A stretch of 64,000 nt of DNA. It comes from Anaerotignum sp. (GTDB lineage Bacteria; Bacillota; Clostridia; Lachnospirales; Anaerotignaceae). The DNA lies in contig NZ_DAOUQB010000001.1 of NCBI RefSeq assembly GCF_030625865.1, positions 124,001 through 188,000 of the forward strand, written 5' to 3'. The translations under genes were made by a program, and so were the position numbers. Within the stretch, counting starts at the first letter, position 1, and the number at the start of each line of letters is the position of its first letter. Below, piece by piece: positions 26,338-35,999 of the stretch. The notes under the pieces were generated by a model. That model saw only the letters and a program-made list of their open reading frames with translations. It was not told the origin of the DNA and searched no databases.

Positions 26338-26961
26338 TTAATCCTGTTGTAAATCAACCAAAATTGTTTTTATTGTTTCAAAAGAATCAAATTGTTTCAT
26401 AAACAGTTTATCCGCTAGCGAAGAAACTCCATCTTCAAGTAACTTTTTATGTCTTTTACCATTCAAATTTAAAGATTGTGAAAACCAATCAAGTAAATCA
26501 GCATCTTCATCTATATCATCTACCTTAGCCATGTATGAAATGATATTTCCATCAGCATCTATACTAACAGAGGTGATGTTTAAAGGAGCAGAAAACGGAA
26601 GATTTGAGAGAATTCCCATTTGGCACAGCTCACCCATTAGCAAACCGTATTCATGGGAGTCCGTCTTAATTTTTGATAAATCATATTTCTCATTTATATA
26701 TGCTTTTTGTTCATTCGTCAAAGCTTTTAACTGAGATAGTGGATTTTGAAAATCTTCAAGATCTTTAACAGTTCTTAATACTGGCAAGCATCCTTCTTGA
26801 CACGCTCTTATTTCTGAGGCACTGAGTGTCGGTCTGTTTTCGCTAGAAATTTGATAAGTATCAAAATCTTTTTTCAATTCATTGGTTTTTTGTTGAAATA
26901 GCTTTTTGAAGTCATCTGTTTTCTTAAGCGAACTTTTGTTCTTTATATAATTCTGATAAAA
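26338..26961 (-). pseudogene. Hypothetical gene lacking a proper 5' end
   Basis: On the minus strand the frame is open from a TAG at 26962-26964 down to 26338, but its first 28 codons contain no ATG, GTG or TTG. The first possible start is TTG at 26877, with no ribosome site, giving 179 residues. The upstream codons read like protein (KNKSSLKKTDDFKKLF), so this is probably the 3' part of a gene that lost its beginning. The product is acidic and soluble-looking, with LLMGELCQMGIL and a C-terminal DSFETIKTILVDL. I do not recognise the family. Confidence 0.5.
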
Positions 26962-26964
26962 CTA

Positions 26965-27193
26965 TTCTGTATACACCCTAGGGATATGTAAATTATAAAC
27001 TATTATGGAAATATTTGCAATTAAATTTGAGGGTTTAAGAAAGTTTTAAAAAAATTATCGAAAATTTAAAGTAAATAATTTTTCAGAGATTTTTTCCATG
27101 GAATCCAACACAAAATGCAACGCAACTTTTGCAAGATTTTCGTTGGCATATAAACGAAAGCAAAACAACACAAAAAGTCTATTTTAGGCACAA
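26965..27193. other. A/T-rich intergenic spacer
   Basis: Very A/T-rich with no supported ORF. It lies between the truncated gene and the mazF terminator and may be a remnant of the event that removed the gene's 5' end. Confidence 0.4.
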
Positions 27194-27240
27194 AAGAATC
27201 CTCAAAGTAACGAATAAAAGTTACCTTGAGGATTCTTTCA
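27194..27240. terminator. Terminator after mazF
   Basis: GAATCCTCAA-GTAAC pairs with GTTAC-TTGAGGATTC. T-rich sequence is on both sides, so it can act in either direction; it would end the minus-strand gerS-like/mazF transcript. Confidence 0.85.
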
Positions 27241-27268
27241 ATGGCGATATAGTACCTTTCCCTTTTTG

Positions 27269-27622
27269 CTACGAAGTTTGCTGCAAACCCAGGCTAACTA
27301 ACAAGCTTTGATCAACCCTTTGCATCATTTCTCCATCTAAGCGGCATACTTTTTCTTTTAGTCTTTGCTTGTCAATGGTACGAATTTGTTCCAAAAGGAT
27401 TACGGAATCTTTAGGTAAGTCATACTTTGCAGCTGACAGAGGGATATGTGTTGGTAGCTTTGCTTTGTTCATCTGGGATGTAATGGCTGCACAAATGATG
27501 GTGGGGCTGTATTTATTGCCTACATCGTTTTGTATGATTAATACGGGGCGGATTCCCCCCTGTTCACTGCCCACTACCGGGCTTAGATCTGCAAAATAGA
27601 TATCTCCTCTTCTAACGATCAT
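27269..27622 (-). CDS. MazF/PemK-family endoribonuclease toxin (NdoA-like)
   Basis: A 117-residue mRNA interferase: [20 protein letters not shown] at the N-terminus with the catalytic Arg-containing loop, [28 protein letters not shown] with the conserved Thr/Ser, and [20 protein letters not shown]. These motifs match chromosomal Firmicute MazF, which cleaves mRNA at short sequences. No MazE-like antitoxin ORF lies in the 111 bases upstream or immediately downstream. It probably shares a transcript with the GerS-like lipoprotein gene upstream, an association also seen in Clostridioides difficile. Confidence 0.93.
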   Translation of the reverse strand: MIVRRGDIYFADLSPVVGSEQGGIRPVLIIQNDVGNKYSPTIICAAITSQMNKAKLPTHIPLSAAKYDLPKDSVILLEQIRTIDKQRLKEKVCRLDGEMMQRVDQSLLVSLGLQQTS

Positions 27623-27733
27623 AGGCTCACGCTCCGCTTAAAAATTCATCAGGCAGCAGAGGCATAGAAATATGTAGTAGTATTATTTGGCTTCTGTGCT
27701 GACTGCTACCATTATTGCCACGAATGTGGGCCT

Positions 27734-28360
27734 TTATTCTTCAATTACGAAAAGATCTTCCTCAAATTCAGGATTATATATAAATTCATCAAAATCCAAA
27801 CGATACCGTTCATTCTCCTCGGCATCATATAAGACAAACCGTTTCGGCAAAAATGTCTCCCGGTCTACCCAAAGTTTTTCCGTGGCTAAGGTACCGTCAG
27901 AGCCTGGAATAACGGCTTCCAGAACAATACATTGGGATTCGTCCAAAGCAGCAGCCTCTACGCCCACGCCTTCAGACTGCATATAGTTTTTGATAAATTG
28001 CCCTAAAAATAATTCGTTTCGTTGCTGAGATTCGGGAACATCTTTTATCAGTTTGTTGTCTAATCTGGGGTTATACTGACAAATTCTTTTCCCATCGAAA
28101 ACGGTATAGTTTCCGGTGACGCTATCGGGGGAAGTTAGCTCCAGACGATATTCCCCAGTTGACTTAGCATATTGCTTGGTGCCATAGACGGTTTCGCCTT
28201 TGTTGGAAGTGCGGGTGAGGGTGGCGGTACAGTAGTAGCCATCCATCTCGGCTAATTGCTTTTGTATTGTCTCCAGTTCTGATAAGGGTTCTTCTTTTTT
28301 ACACCCACTAAGGCTAAAAAGAAGACACAGACTAAGACAAATGGATATTGCTTTTTTCAT
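27734..28360 (-). CDS. GerS-like (LolA-fold) lipoprotein
   Basis: A 208-residue lipoprotein with signal peptide and lipobox LFSLSGC (Cys about residue 20). The remainder is predominantly beta, with the LolA/LppX-like outline seen in outer-membrane lipoprotein sorting-like proteins of Gram-positives. In C. difficile GerS is such a lipoprotein, needed for cortex hydrolysis in germination and encoded beside alr2 and near mazEF. The length, lipobox and mazF neighbour suggest the same family, but the sequence similarity could not be measured here. The ribosome site is GGAGG. Confidence 0.65.
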   Translation of the reverse strand: MKKAISICLSLCLLFSLSGCKKEEPLSELETIQKQLAEMDGYYCTATLTRTSNKGETVYGTKQYAKSTGEYRLELTSPDSVTGNYTVFDGKRICQYNPRLDNKLIKDVPESQQRNELFLGQFIKNYMQSEGVGVEAAALDESQCIVLEAVIPGSDGTLATEKLWVDRETFLPKRFVLYDAEENERYRLDFDEFIYNPEFEEDLFVIEE

Positions 28361-28784
28361 AATGAAAACCTCCTAATTGAAATCTGTATCATTTTATGAA
28401 AGGGACAAAAAATCTATGAGAAGAAGGAAATGAGAAAATATAGTTCTTTGAAAAAACAGCTTTTCTCTCTAAGAGAAGGGAAGGGTTTTTGAAGAATTTT
28501 GAAAGAAAACAGCGATAATTAATTTTAAAATGTTCAAAATTTTTTAAGGAAATATTGATTTTCCGGCGGAATAAAATTCCAATATTTTTTGTTTTTCCAG
28601 ATGCTGGTTTGGGAATATTACAGATATATTAAATTTTTAAAATATAGGAGAAATGAAAAAGAAAAAGTGCTAGAATGTAAGTCTAATGTTGGTAGAAAAC
28701 GTTTTTTTTGGAAAACGAAAAGGAACGAATTTCAAGAGAATGCGTCAATATAAATGATTTTTTGAATTTAAAGGAGAGTATAGA
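28361..28784. other. Intergenic region between divergent genes
   Basis: 424 bases, A/T-rich, with promoters presumably for both flanking genes. One short hairpin (CTTTTCTCT/AGAGAAGGG) lies near 28458-28478. No convincing sigma-A pair was found for the glycosidase gene. No coding potential. Confidence 0.4.
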
Positions 28785-31133
28785 ATGAAATATAGATTGG
28801 GCGGTTTGAAAAGATTAATGGGTGCCATATTGGCAGCGGTGCTGACGGTTTCGGCACCTACAATTTGGGCTTTTGGTGCCACTACATATTATGACCAGAA
28901 AACGGAGCAAACAGTAACCAGGGGTGTGGAATACGAAAAGAGCAGCCGTATGACGGATGCGGGTATTCAGAATTTGTATGTATTGAAGGTGGATTTAACG
29001 GAAAGTACTTTGGAATTCAAGGAAGTGGAAAGTACCGTTGAGTATGGATTGAAAGAAACGGTGAAAAAACTTTTGTCGGATAACGGTGCTCTTGCAGGCG
29101 TGAATTCGGATTTTTTTGGTATGACCGGGACTTATTCAGCACCCTTTGGCGCAGTTATGAATGATGGAGAGATTGTTTCAGCCGGAACATCTTTAAACCA
29201 TGATGGGGATCAGTATGTATCTTTTTTCATGGATGAAGACGACAATCCCTTTTTTGACTATTTTAAAATGACAGCGACTTTTACAAATGGTGAAAAAGCA
29301 ATGGAACTTGCATCCATCAATAAGGTTACTTCCATGGTTTTTCCTATTTATTTTGACAGACAGGCGTCGGAAAGTACGGCAGATTTAGATAAACGATTTG
29401 GAGGACTTGTAAAGTTTGTGGTGGAGGATGATGAGATTACTTATATTTCACAGCCGGGTGAAACGGTAGCTGTTCCCGAGGACGGTTACCTGATTGTTAT
29501 GAGTAAGGATTATCGTACCAACGCAGCAAGCACATTTCAGGTGGATGATGAGATTACACTTAATATAAATTCATCCATTGATTTAGATGATAAGGAATTT
29601 GGATTTGGCGGCGGTGGCAAGTTATTAATTAATGGCACTGAAGCACCTGCGACTTCTATTGTGGCAAGCGGGCGCCAGCCAAGAACTGCGTTTGGTCTTT
29701 CTGAAGATGGAGAAACTGCCATTTTTATGGTTGTAGATGGTCGTGGAGACAGTGTTGGTGTAACGCACAGTGAAATGGCAGCTTATATGAAAGCGTATGG
29801 TGCATATAATGCCATGCATTTAGATGGGGGCGGTTCCTCAACAATGGCTGTAAAAACAGTAGAGGATACCCAAGTGACAGTAAAAAATATTGTTTCCGAT
29901 GGCTCTGAAAGAAAGGTAATCAATGCAGTGGGCATTTTCCAGAATGCAGAAAAAGGGGACATAGAGGAAATTGTAGTTTCACCGTCTATGATGCGTACGG
30001 TTCCCAATAAGACAATGACTTTTACCGTTTATGGCTTAGACGAGTATTATAATCGAATTGAAATTCCTGTGGATGAGGTGGAGATGCAGGCAATCGGTGT
30101 GGACGGAATGTGGAATGGATATGATTTTACCCCATCTGAAAGTGGGAATTTTGCAGTTACCGCAATTTATAAAGAGTTAGCCGCATATTCTGCCGGCGTG
30201 GTTTCTGCACAAACGGGTAGGTTAAAGCCTTCTGCTGATATTAAGCTGAATGGGGCAGGAGGAACGGCTACGGTTGCTATGCAAGTGATTGACACCGACG
30301 GCTTTAGCCATTGGGTGTCAAAGACAACACAATATGAGGTGGCAGATCCTTCTATTGGCACAATGAAAGAAAATGTATTTACAGCATTAAAAACAGGATC
30401 TACATATATTAAATGTACGAGAGATGGACAAACGGCGTATATTGCAGTAACCGTTGGAGACAGTAAGGCTGTGACAACGCCCAAAGCTACATCAGCAGCA
30501 GATCCTTTGCAAAAAACAGTTTCGAAAACCAATGATGGAGCATATTACCTGAACATTATCGGTACTGTTACTTATACAGGGGATGGAAAGATTGATGACA
30601 ACACTTATGCAGATGCGAGAACGAAAGCAAGAGATACCGTTGATTCTAATGCAGAGGTAGCCATTTACGGTGGCAAGAGTGATATTAAAACTTCACCAAA
30701 GCTAGATACTTTGAGTTGGACAGGAGGATATCGGTTCTTAACCAGAGGCGGTACAAGTGTTGCTATGGTTTCTGCGGCAAGTGGCGGCATTCGTGCTACA
30801 AATGCTTCTCAGTATGCAAACTTAGCAAGGGATTTGGATGCTTCGGATAACAGTACCATTGTGATTATTATGGATAAAACTCCGGGAGATTTTACATCAG
30901 CAGCTGAAACAGCATATTTCCGTGGAATTTTAAATAAGTATATTTCTCAGGGTAAAGCTGTTTTTGTGGTTTCTTGCAGCGGCGTGGGACAGTGGAGTTC
31001 TGTGAAGGACGGCATTCGTTATATTAATCTTCCTAGTCTTTGGAAAAATGATGGCAGTGTGAACGGCAACTTTAGCATGCTAAAATTACGTGTGAATGGA
31101 CAAGAAGTTTCTTACGAGGTTGCAAAGGTATAA
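28785..31133 (+). CDS. Secreted phosphodiester glycosidase (NAGPA-domain) protein
   Basis: A 782-residue exported protein with a signal peptide (about 1-32, ending near AFG). The NAGPA-type catalytic domain spans about 60-390: AGVNSDFFGMTG, the segment RQPRTAFGLSEDGETAIFMV, VDGRGDSVG and the hallmark NAMHLDGGGSSTM. Such enzymes cleave sugar-1-phosphodiesters; bacterial members are linked to exopolysaccharide and teichoic acid metabolism. Ig-like repeats follow to about 560, and the last about 180 residues form an unrecognised metallophosphatase-like region ending LRVNGQEVSYEVAKV. No SLH or sortase signal is present. It borders the polysaccharide cluster. Confidence 0.88.
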   Translation: MKYRLGGLKRLMGAILAAVLTVSAPTIWAFGATTYYDQKTEQTVTRGVEYEKSSRMTDAGIQNLYVLKVDLTESTLEFKEVESTVEYGLKETVKKLLSDNGALAGVNSDFFGMTGTYSAPFGAVMNDGEIVSAGTSLNHDGDQYVSFFMDEDDNPFFDYFKMTATFTNGEKAMELASINKVTSMVFPIYFDRQASESTADLDKRFGGLVKFVVEDDEITYISQPGETVAVPEDGYLIVMSKDYRTNAASTFQVDDEITLNINSSIDLDDKEFGFGGGGKLLINGTEAPATSIVASGRQPRTAFGLSEDGETAIFMVVDGRGDSVGVTHSEMAAYMKAYGAYNAMHLDGGGSSTMAVKTVEDTQVTVKNIVSDGSERKVINAVGIFQNAEKGDIEEIVVSPSMMRTVPNKTMTFTVYGLDEYYNRIEIPVDEVEMQAIGVDGMWNGYDFTPSESGNFAVTAIYKELAAYSAGVVSAQTGRLKPSADIKLNGAGGTATVAMQVIDTDGFSHWVSKTTQYEVADPSIGTMKENVFTALKTGSTYIKCTRDGQTAYIAVTVGDSKAVTTPKATSAADPLQKTVSKTNDGAYYLNIIGTVTYTGDGKIDDNTYADARTKARDTVDSNAEVAIYGGKSDIKTSPKLDTLSWTGGYRFLTRGGTSVAMVSAASGGIRATNASQYANLARDLDASDNSTIVIIMDKTPGDFTSAAETAYFRGILNKYISQGKAVFVVSCSGVGQWSSVKDGIRYINLPSLWKNDGSVNGNFSMLKLRVNGQEVSYEVAKV

Positions 31134-31159
31134 GATTATTTTAAAATTGCAGTGTTTTA

Positions 31160-31188
31160 TTGTAAATTTGGGCAAAATAAGGTAATAT
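31160..31188 (+). promoter_or_regulatory. Promoter for the polysaccharide cluster
   Basis: TTGTAA, a 17-bp spacer and TAATAT, followed by a hairpin (AGGTGGGT/ACCCATCTT, 31190-31222) that could end read-through from the glycosidase gene or regulate the leader. Confidence 0.5.
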
Positions 31189-31280
31189 TAGGTGGGTGGA
31201 GATAAAACTCGACCCATCTTGTGTGTTTGCAAAAGAATTGGCTTCCTAAAAGGAGGCCCATCTGACAGGAGAACAAAAAT

Positions 31281-34200
31281 ATGTCACAAAAAGGCAATCA
31301 GGCAGTGAAGGCTGTCAGCTTAATGATGATTATAACATTGACAGGAAAAGTTCTTGGCTTGGTTCGAGAACAGTTTCTTGCCGCAAATTATGGCTTGGGA
31401 ATGGAAGCATCGGCATTTATGGTTGCCAGCCGAATTCCCAGGACTTTTTTTGATGCGATTTTTGCATCGGCTATTTCAGCAAGCTTTATCCCTATATTTA
31501 ATGAATATCTGAAAAAAAGAGGAAGGGAAGAAGCTTTTTCTTTGGCAAACCGATTTATTACGCTGATTTCCACGGTAACAGTGCTCATGATGCTTTTGGG
31601 AATGGTCTTTGCCAAACAATTTGTATGGTTATTTGCAATTGGCTTTGATGCCCAGACGGCAGAATTAAGTGTGTCCCTTTCCAGACTTTTGTTTCCTACT
31701 ATTTTATTTACAGCCATGGCTTTCTCCTTTGTGGGGATTTTACAATCTCTGGATGAATTTAATATACCAGCGGCAATCAGCGTGGCATCAAATTCCATTA
31801 TCATTTTCTATTTTATATTTTTCAACGATAAGTTTGGTATATATGGTTTGACTTCTGCCTTTTTAATTGGCTGGGCCATGCAGGCATTTATTCAAATTCC
31901 GTCTCTACAAAAAAAGGGTTATTGGTACAGACCGAATTTCCATTTTCGTGACGAGGGTCTGAAAAAAATAGGAAAGCTAATGTTACCGGTTATGATTGGT
32001 ACTTGGGTGCAACCCATTAACTTTATGATAAACTGTCGTTTTGCCTCACAGCTTTTTGACGGCAAACAAAAGGTAGCGGCATTGGAATACGCCAACAATT
32101 TATATACCATTATTGTAGGAGTATTTGTTTTGGCTATTGCCAATTTGATTTTCCCTAAACTTTCCCGTATTTCTGGGGAAGAGGATAAAATTGAATTTGG
32201 AAATACGATAAAAGTTACATTACGTTCGATGATGTTTTTATTGATTCCTATGATGGTTGGGATGATGGCGCTAAGCCGTCCTTTGGTGGCACTTATTTAT
32301 GAAAGAGGTAATTTTGGTGCAGACGGAACCCTTTTAACCTCCTCTGCGCTTTTCTTCTTTTCTCTTGGTGTTATGGGTTATGGAGTACAAACAATTTTAA
32401 GCAGGGCTTTTTATGCCAATCAGGATGGGAAAACACCCTTTTATTCCGGCGTTGTATCCGTCGTAACCAATGCAGTGTTATGCCGATTGTTCATAGAGTC
32501 CATGGGTCTTGGCGGGTTAGCCTTAGCAGCGGCAGTTTCATCTTTAGTTGCTGCGCTGGTGCTTTTGGTGCCTGCCATAAAGCGCTACCCTGAAATAATA
32601 GACAAAAAACTAGTTATGAGTTTTGGTAAGATGGCTATGTGCGCTGGGGTGATGCTGATTTTTGTACTGGGAAGTTTTCGTTTCTTGGAACCCAGAGTGG
32701 GAGCGGGACTGATCGGCCGTTTTCTTGCTCTAGGCATTCCTACGGGTGTTGGTGCCTTTGCTTATATTATGATGGCGTTTGTTTTAAGGATTGATGAGGG
32801 GCGAATGGTATTTTCTACCCTTGGAAAGCTGAAAAACCGAGGAGTTTTAAAAACTGAAGGTAGTCAAGGAGGCAGAAAAGAAAGAAAGCAGAGAGGATAT
32901 TTGCGTATGTTCCAAAGGATTTCCTGGATAATTGAAGACAGTTTATGCTATAGGGTATTAGAAAAAATAATTATAACAATCATGAATATCTGGATGGGAA
33001 GTTTTACCTATGCCTGTTATCGCAGCATTTGTGACAGGGTGGGCAATGCTTTTTGGCAAAGTGGTATTTTAGGCTTTTTTCGAGCAAATTGGGATGCTGT
33101 ACTGGGGAGCTGGCAGGGAATTATTCCCAAAACCTGGCGCAGACTGACGGTACTTTCGGGGAAAGCTGTGAAAGAGCGAAAAAATCCCTTTGCGTCAGCA
33201 CTGGCAGAGAGTTTTTTCCTACGGCTGTTTAACCAGAATTTTATTATTTTGTGTTTATGTGCTATCGTATTTGCCATTCCTATTTTGCCTACCATGCTTT
33301 TGGCGTTGCTTTCCCTTGGCACTCTGGGGGTTTATATCCTAAATCTTTTTATGGGACGCATTCGGGTGCAGAGAACAAGCTTGGTCAGTGTTTTCCTTGG
33401 ACTTTTTGGTGGTTGCTTTATTTATGGCAGTCTTACAAGTTATCATTTTCCCAAATCTTTGCAGGTTATGGCGATTTTCTTGATTTTTATGTCTATGTTT
33501 TTTGTTGCCAAGGATTGTGTTGACACAGAAGAAAAACTGGATTTTGTTCTTTTTGTAATGATTTCAACGGGTGTTTTGATTGCCCTTTATGCTGTATATC
33601 AATATGTAGTGGGTGTTGAAATGGATGCCGCTTGGGTGGATGCGGAAAGCTTCAATATCCGTACCCGTGCCTATGGAACATTCAATAATCCCAACGTTTT
33701 AGGGGAATATTTAATATTAATCGGGTCTTTGGCGGCAGGAATGCTTTGGAAGGTACGCAATTGGTTTGGAAGAATTTTCTATGCAGGTTGTTTCGGCGCT
33801 ATTTGTTTGGGACTTTTGGCTACAAACTCCAGAGGCGCAATGCTTGGTTTGATGTTTTCGGCGGGGTTATTTGTGCTTTTAGCGGAGCGCAGGTTGATAC
33901 CCTTGGGATTGGCTGGACTTGCTGCTATGCCCTTTGTTTTGCCGGCATCTCTTTGGGCAAGACTGGCAAGTTCCTTAACCATGAGCGATTCCTCATCACA
34001 GTATCGTCTTTCCATTTATCAGGCGGGACTTGATATCGTAAAACAGTATTGGCCCACCGGTATTGGCGTAGATGCTTTTAATCAGGTGTATCCCTTGTTT
34101 TCCTTAGAGGCAGCCAATGCGTATCATGTACACAATTTATTCCTTCAGGAGTTTATTGAATTGGGTTTCCTTGGTTTTATTATTTTAATTTTCCTATGTT

Positions 34201-34421
34201 TCCTCTTTTTTCAAAAGCTATATAGCAGTATGAAAAAAGTTCCAAAACGATTTCTGATGCTTTTGGCAGCCTTTTTCGGAGGGTTTGCTGGATTACTATT
34301 ACAAGGAATGACGGACCATATTTGGTTTGATTATAGTATTGTTTTGCTATTCTGGTGCTTTCTTGGCATAGGCATGGCAAGTGTGAGAGTGGGTGAAAAG
34401 CAGTGGAAAAAAGAAAAATAA
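31281..34421 (+). CDS. MurJ-type flippase fused to an O-antigen ligase-type polymerase
   Basis: One 1046-residue frame. Residues 1 to about 510 are a complete MurJ/MviN (MOP superfamily) flippase: TGKVLGLVREQFLAANYG, SRIPRTFFDAIFASAISASF and 14 expected helices. A basic linker (about 520-545, GGRKERKQRGY) leads into about 500 residues with a WaaL/Wzy-like core: TRAYGTFNNPNVLGEYL near 800, LLATNSRGAMLG near 845 and a later VHNLFLQEF with the conserved His. MurJ proteins flip lipid-linked sugars; WaaL-type enzymes transfer or polymerise them outside. A possible internal start exists at ATG 32907 (residue 543) behind GAGAGGA, so two products could be made. Confidence 0.9.
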   Translation: MSQKGNQAVKAVSLMMIITLTGKVLGLVREQFLAANYGLGMEASAFMVASRIPRTFFDAIFASAISASFIPIFNEYLKKRGREEAFSLANRFITLISTVTVLMMLLGMVFAKQFVWLFAIGFDAQTAELSVSLSRLLFPTILFTAMAFSFVGILQSLDEFNIPAAISVASNSIIIFYFIFFNDKFGIYGLTSAFLIGWAMQAFIQIPSLQKKGYWYRPNFHFRDEGLKKIGKLMLPVMIGTWVQPINFMINCRFASQLFDGKQKVAALEYANNLYTIIVGVFVLAIANLIFPKLSRISGEEDKIEFGNTIKVTLRSMMFLLIPMMVGMMALSRPLVALIYERGNFGADGTLLTSSALFFFSLGVMGYGVQTILSRAFYANQDGKTPFYSGVVSVVTNAVLCRLFIESMGLGGLALAAAVSSLVAALVLLVPAIKRYPEIIDKKLVMSFGKMAMCAGVMLIFVLGSFRFLEPRVGAGLIGRFLALGIPTGVGAFAYIMMAFVLRIDEGRMVFSTLGKLKNRGVLKTEGSQGGRKERKQRGYLRMFQRISWIIEDSLCYRVLEKIIITIMNIWMGSFTYACYRSICDRVGNAFWQSGILGFFRANWDAVLGSWQGIIPKTWRRLTVLSGKAVKERKNPFASALAESFFLRLFNQNFIILCLCAIVFAIPILPTMLLALLSLGTLGVYILNLFMGRIRVQRTSLVSVFLGLFGGCFIYGSLTSYHFPKSLQVMAIFLIFMSMFFVAKDCVDTEEKLDFVLFVMISTGVLIALYAVYQYVVGVEMDAAWVDAESFNIRTRAYGTFNNPNVLGEYLILIGSLAAGMLWKVRNWFGRIFYAGCFGAICLGLLATNSRGAMLGLMFSAGLFVLLAERRLIPLGLAGLAAMPFVLPASLWARLASSLTMSDSSSQYRLSIYQAGLDIVKQYWPTGIGVDAFNQVYPLFSLEAANAYHVHNLFLQEFIELGFLGFIILIFLCFLFFQKLYSSMKKVPKRFLMLLAAFFGGFAGLLLQGMTDHIWFDYSIVLLFWCFLGIGMASVRVGEKQWKKEK

Positions 34422-35515
34422 AGGTGTTTCATGTTTTGACCGACCGCAATGTAGGCGGTGCAGGTAGATGGCTTTTAAACTATTTGAAACATCATGACCG
34501 AGATCAGTTTGATGTATGGGTTATTTTACCCAGCAACAGTGCGTTGTACCCTGCGGTGACAGCATTGGATGTGGCGGTCATTCCTATGAAAGATATGGCG
34601 GACAAATCCTTTGACAAAAAGGCGGGAAAAGCCCTTTTTCAATTGTTTCAGGAAGAAAAACCGGATATTGTCCATACCCATGCCAGTCTGACGGCAAGAA
34701 TGGCGGCGAAGAAGGCTGGCGTGCATAAGATAATCAATACGAAGCATTGTATGGAATCGGCTCCAGGGTCACTACCAAAGAAAATTGCAAGAAGAATGTT
34801 GAATAAGAGATATAGTGATATAATCATTGCTGTGAGCAAGGCGGTAAAGCACAGCATGGTAGCTGGTGGAACAGACCCTAAGCAGATTGTGACTATTTTC
34901 AACGGGATAGATGGGATTGAACCAATTTCCCAAGAAGAAAGGGCGGAAATTCTTTTGTCCTATGGCGGTAACCCGGATAAAAAAGCAGTGGGGATTGTGG
35001 CTAGGCTGGAAGAAGTAAAAGACCACAAGACATTTTTGCTTGCTGCCAAAGAGGTTTTACGGCATCACCAAGACATCATGTTTTATATTATCGGTGACGG
35101 TACGCTAAGGGATTCTTTAGAAGAAGAAGCAAGGGCGTTGGATATTTATGGAGATATCATTTTTACCGGGTTTGTAAAAGATGTGGAGAAAATAGAAGGA
35201 GCACTGGATTTAAGCGTAATTACGTCGAAGCAGGAAGCCCTTTGTTTGTCGGTGATTGAGTCTATGAGTGCGGGAATTCCTGCCATTGGTACGGACAGCG
35301 GTGGTGTGAATGAAGTGATCCGCCATGGTGAAAATGGATATCTTGTGTCGGTGGGAGATTGGAAGGCATTGGCAGAACGGATTTTAGAAGTCCTTGCGAG
35401 TGAGGAGAAACACCTAAAATTTGGTGAGAATGCAAAGGCTTGGGTACAGGAAAATTTTACTGCCCGAAAAATGACGTCAAAGATTGAGAGACTCTATTTG
35501 GAGGAAAAAAAATGA
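34403..35515 (+). CDS. Glycosyltransferase family 4
   Basis: A 370-residue GT-B-fold transferase. The N-terminal domain has HVLTDRNVGGAGRWLLNYLKHHD; the C-terminal domain has GIVARLEEVKDHKTFLLAAK, FYIIGDGTLRDSLEEEA and the nucleotide-sugar motif EALCLSVIESMSAGIPAIGTDSGGVNE (E-x7-E). The start is GTG, overlapping the MurJ-ligase gene by 19 bases, so the two are coupled. It shares 4 bases (ATGA) with the next gene. Sugar donor and acceptor are unknown; the context indicates a wall or exopolysaccharide. Confidence 0.9.
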   Translation: MEKRKIKVFHVLTDRNVGGAGRWLLNYLKHHDRDQFDVWVILPSNSALYPAVTALDVAVIPMKDMADKSFDKKAGKALFQLFQEEKPDIVHTHASLTARMAAKKAGVHKIINTKHCMESAPGSLPKKIARRMLNKRYSDIIIAVSKAVKHSMVAGGTDPKQIVTIFNGIDGIEPISQEERAEILLSYGGNPDKKAVGIVARLEEVKDHKTFLLAAKEVLRHHQDIMFYIIGDGTLRDSLEEEARALDIYGDIIFTGFVKDVEKIEGALDLSVITSKQEALCLSVIESMSAGIPAIGTDSGGVNEVIRHGENGYLVSVGDWKALAERILEVLASEEKHLKFGENAKAWVQENFTARKMTSKIERLYLEEKK

Positions 35516-35997
35516 GAAAAAACAGAAAACTATTTGGGATATTCAATATAGTGGATATCATATTAGTTCTCCTTGTCATTGTGGCGGGGGTCATTGGTTT
35601 TAAACTGTTTATGGGCGGCGGTCAAGAAAGTGCTACTGCAACGAAAACATATACCTACGTTGTTGAGGGGCGAGAAGTGTTGGATGAAACAGCCCAGATG
35701 CCTGTAGTGGGAGAGAAGGTCTTCAACAGTTCTACCGCTGTATATTTAGGGGTTGTGAATGAGGTTACCTCTGTACCCTATAATGAGATTATTTATAGCA
35801 AGGAAATTGGGGCATATCAAAAATTACCCGTAGATGGATATAGTGACATCTTACTGACTATTGAAGGCAATGGGACAGAAACGGAAAAGGACATTACTGT
35901 GGAGGGTACTACGGTTAAAGTCGGCATGGAATTAAATGTGAAAGGCAAAGGATATGCTTTCAAGGGGTTCGTTGTCGAAGTAAGGGATGGTGAATAA
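35512..35997 (+). CDS. DUF4330 family membrane-anchored protein 1
   Basis: A 161-residue protein with one N-terminal membrane helix (about 12-32, IVDIILVLLVIVAGVIGF) and an extracellular domain of about 120 residues of DUF4330 type: VGEKVFNSSTAVYLGVVNEV, then DILLTIEGNG and VGMELNVKGKGYAFKGFVVEV. The family has no known activity but occurs in polysaccharide clusters. It overlaps the GT4 gene by 4 bases and is followed 2 bases later by a paralogue. Confidence 0.8.
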   Translation: MRKNRKLFGIFNIVDIILVLLVIVAGVIGFKLFMGGGQESATATKTYTYVVEGREVLDETAQMPVVGEKVFNSSTAVYLGVVNEVTSVPYNEIIYSKEIGAYQKLPVDGYSDILLTIEGNGTETEKDITVEGTTVKVGMELNVKGKGYAFKGFVVEVRDGE

Positions 35998-35999
35998 GG

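Noticed and set aside
27129-27311. A 60-codon plus-strand frame at the mazF end
   Set aside because: It spans the mazF terminator and the antisense of the mazF 3' end; no ribosome site.
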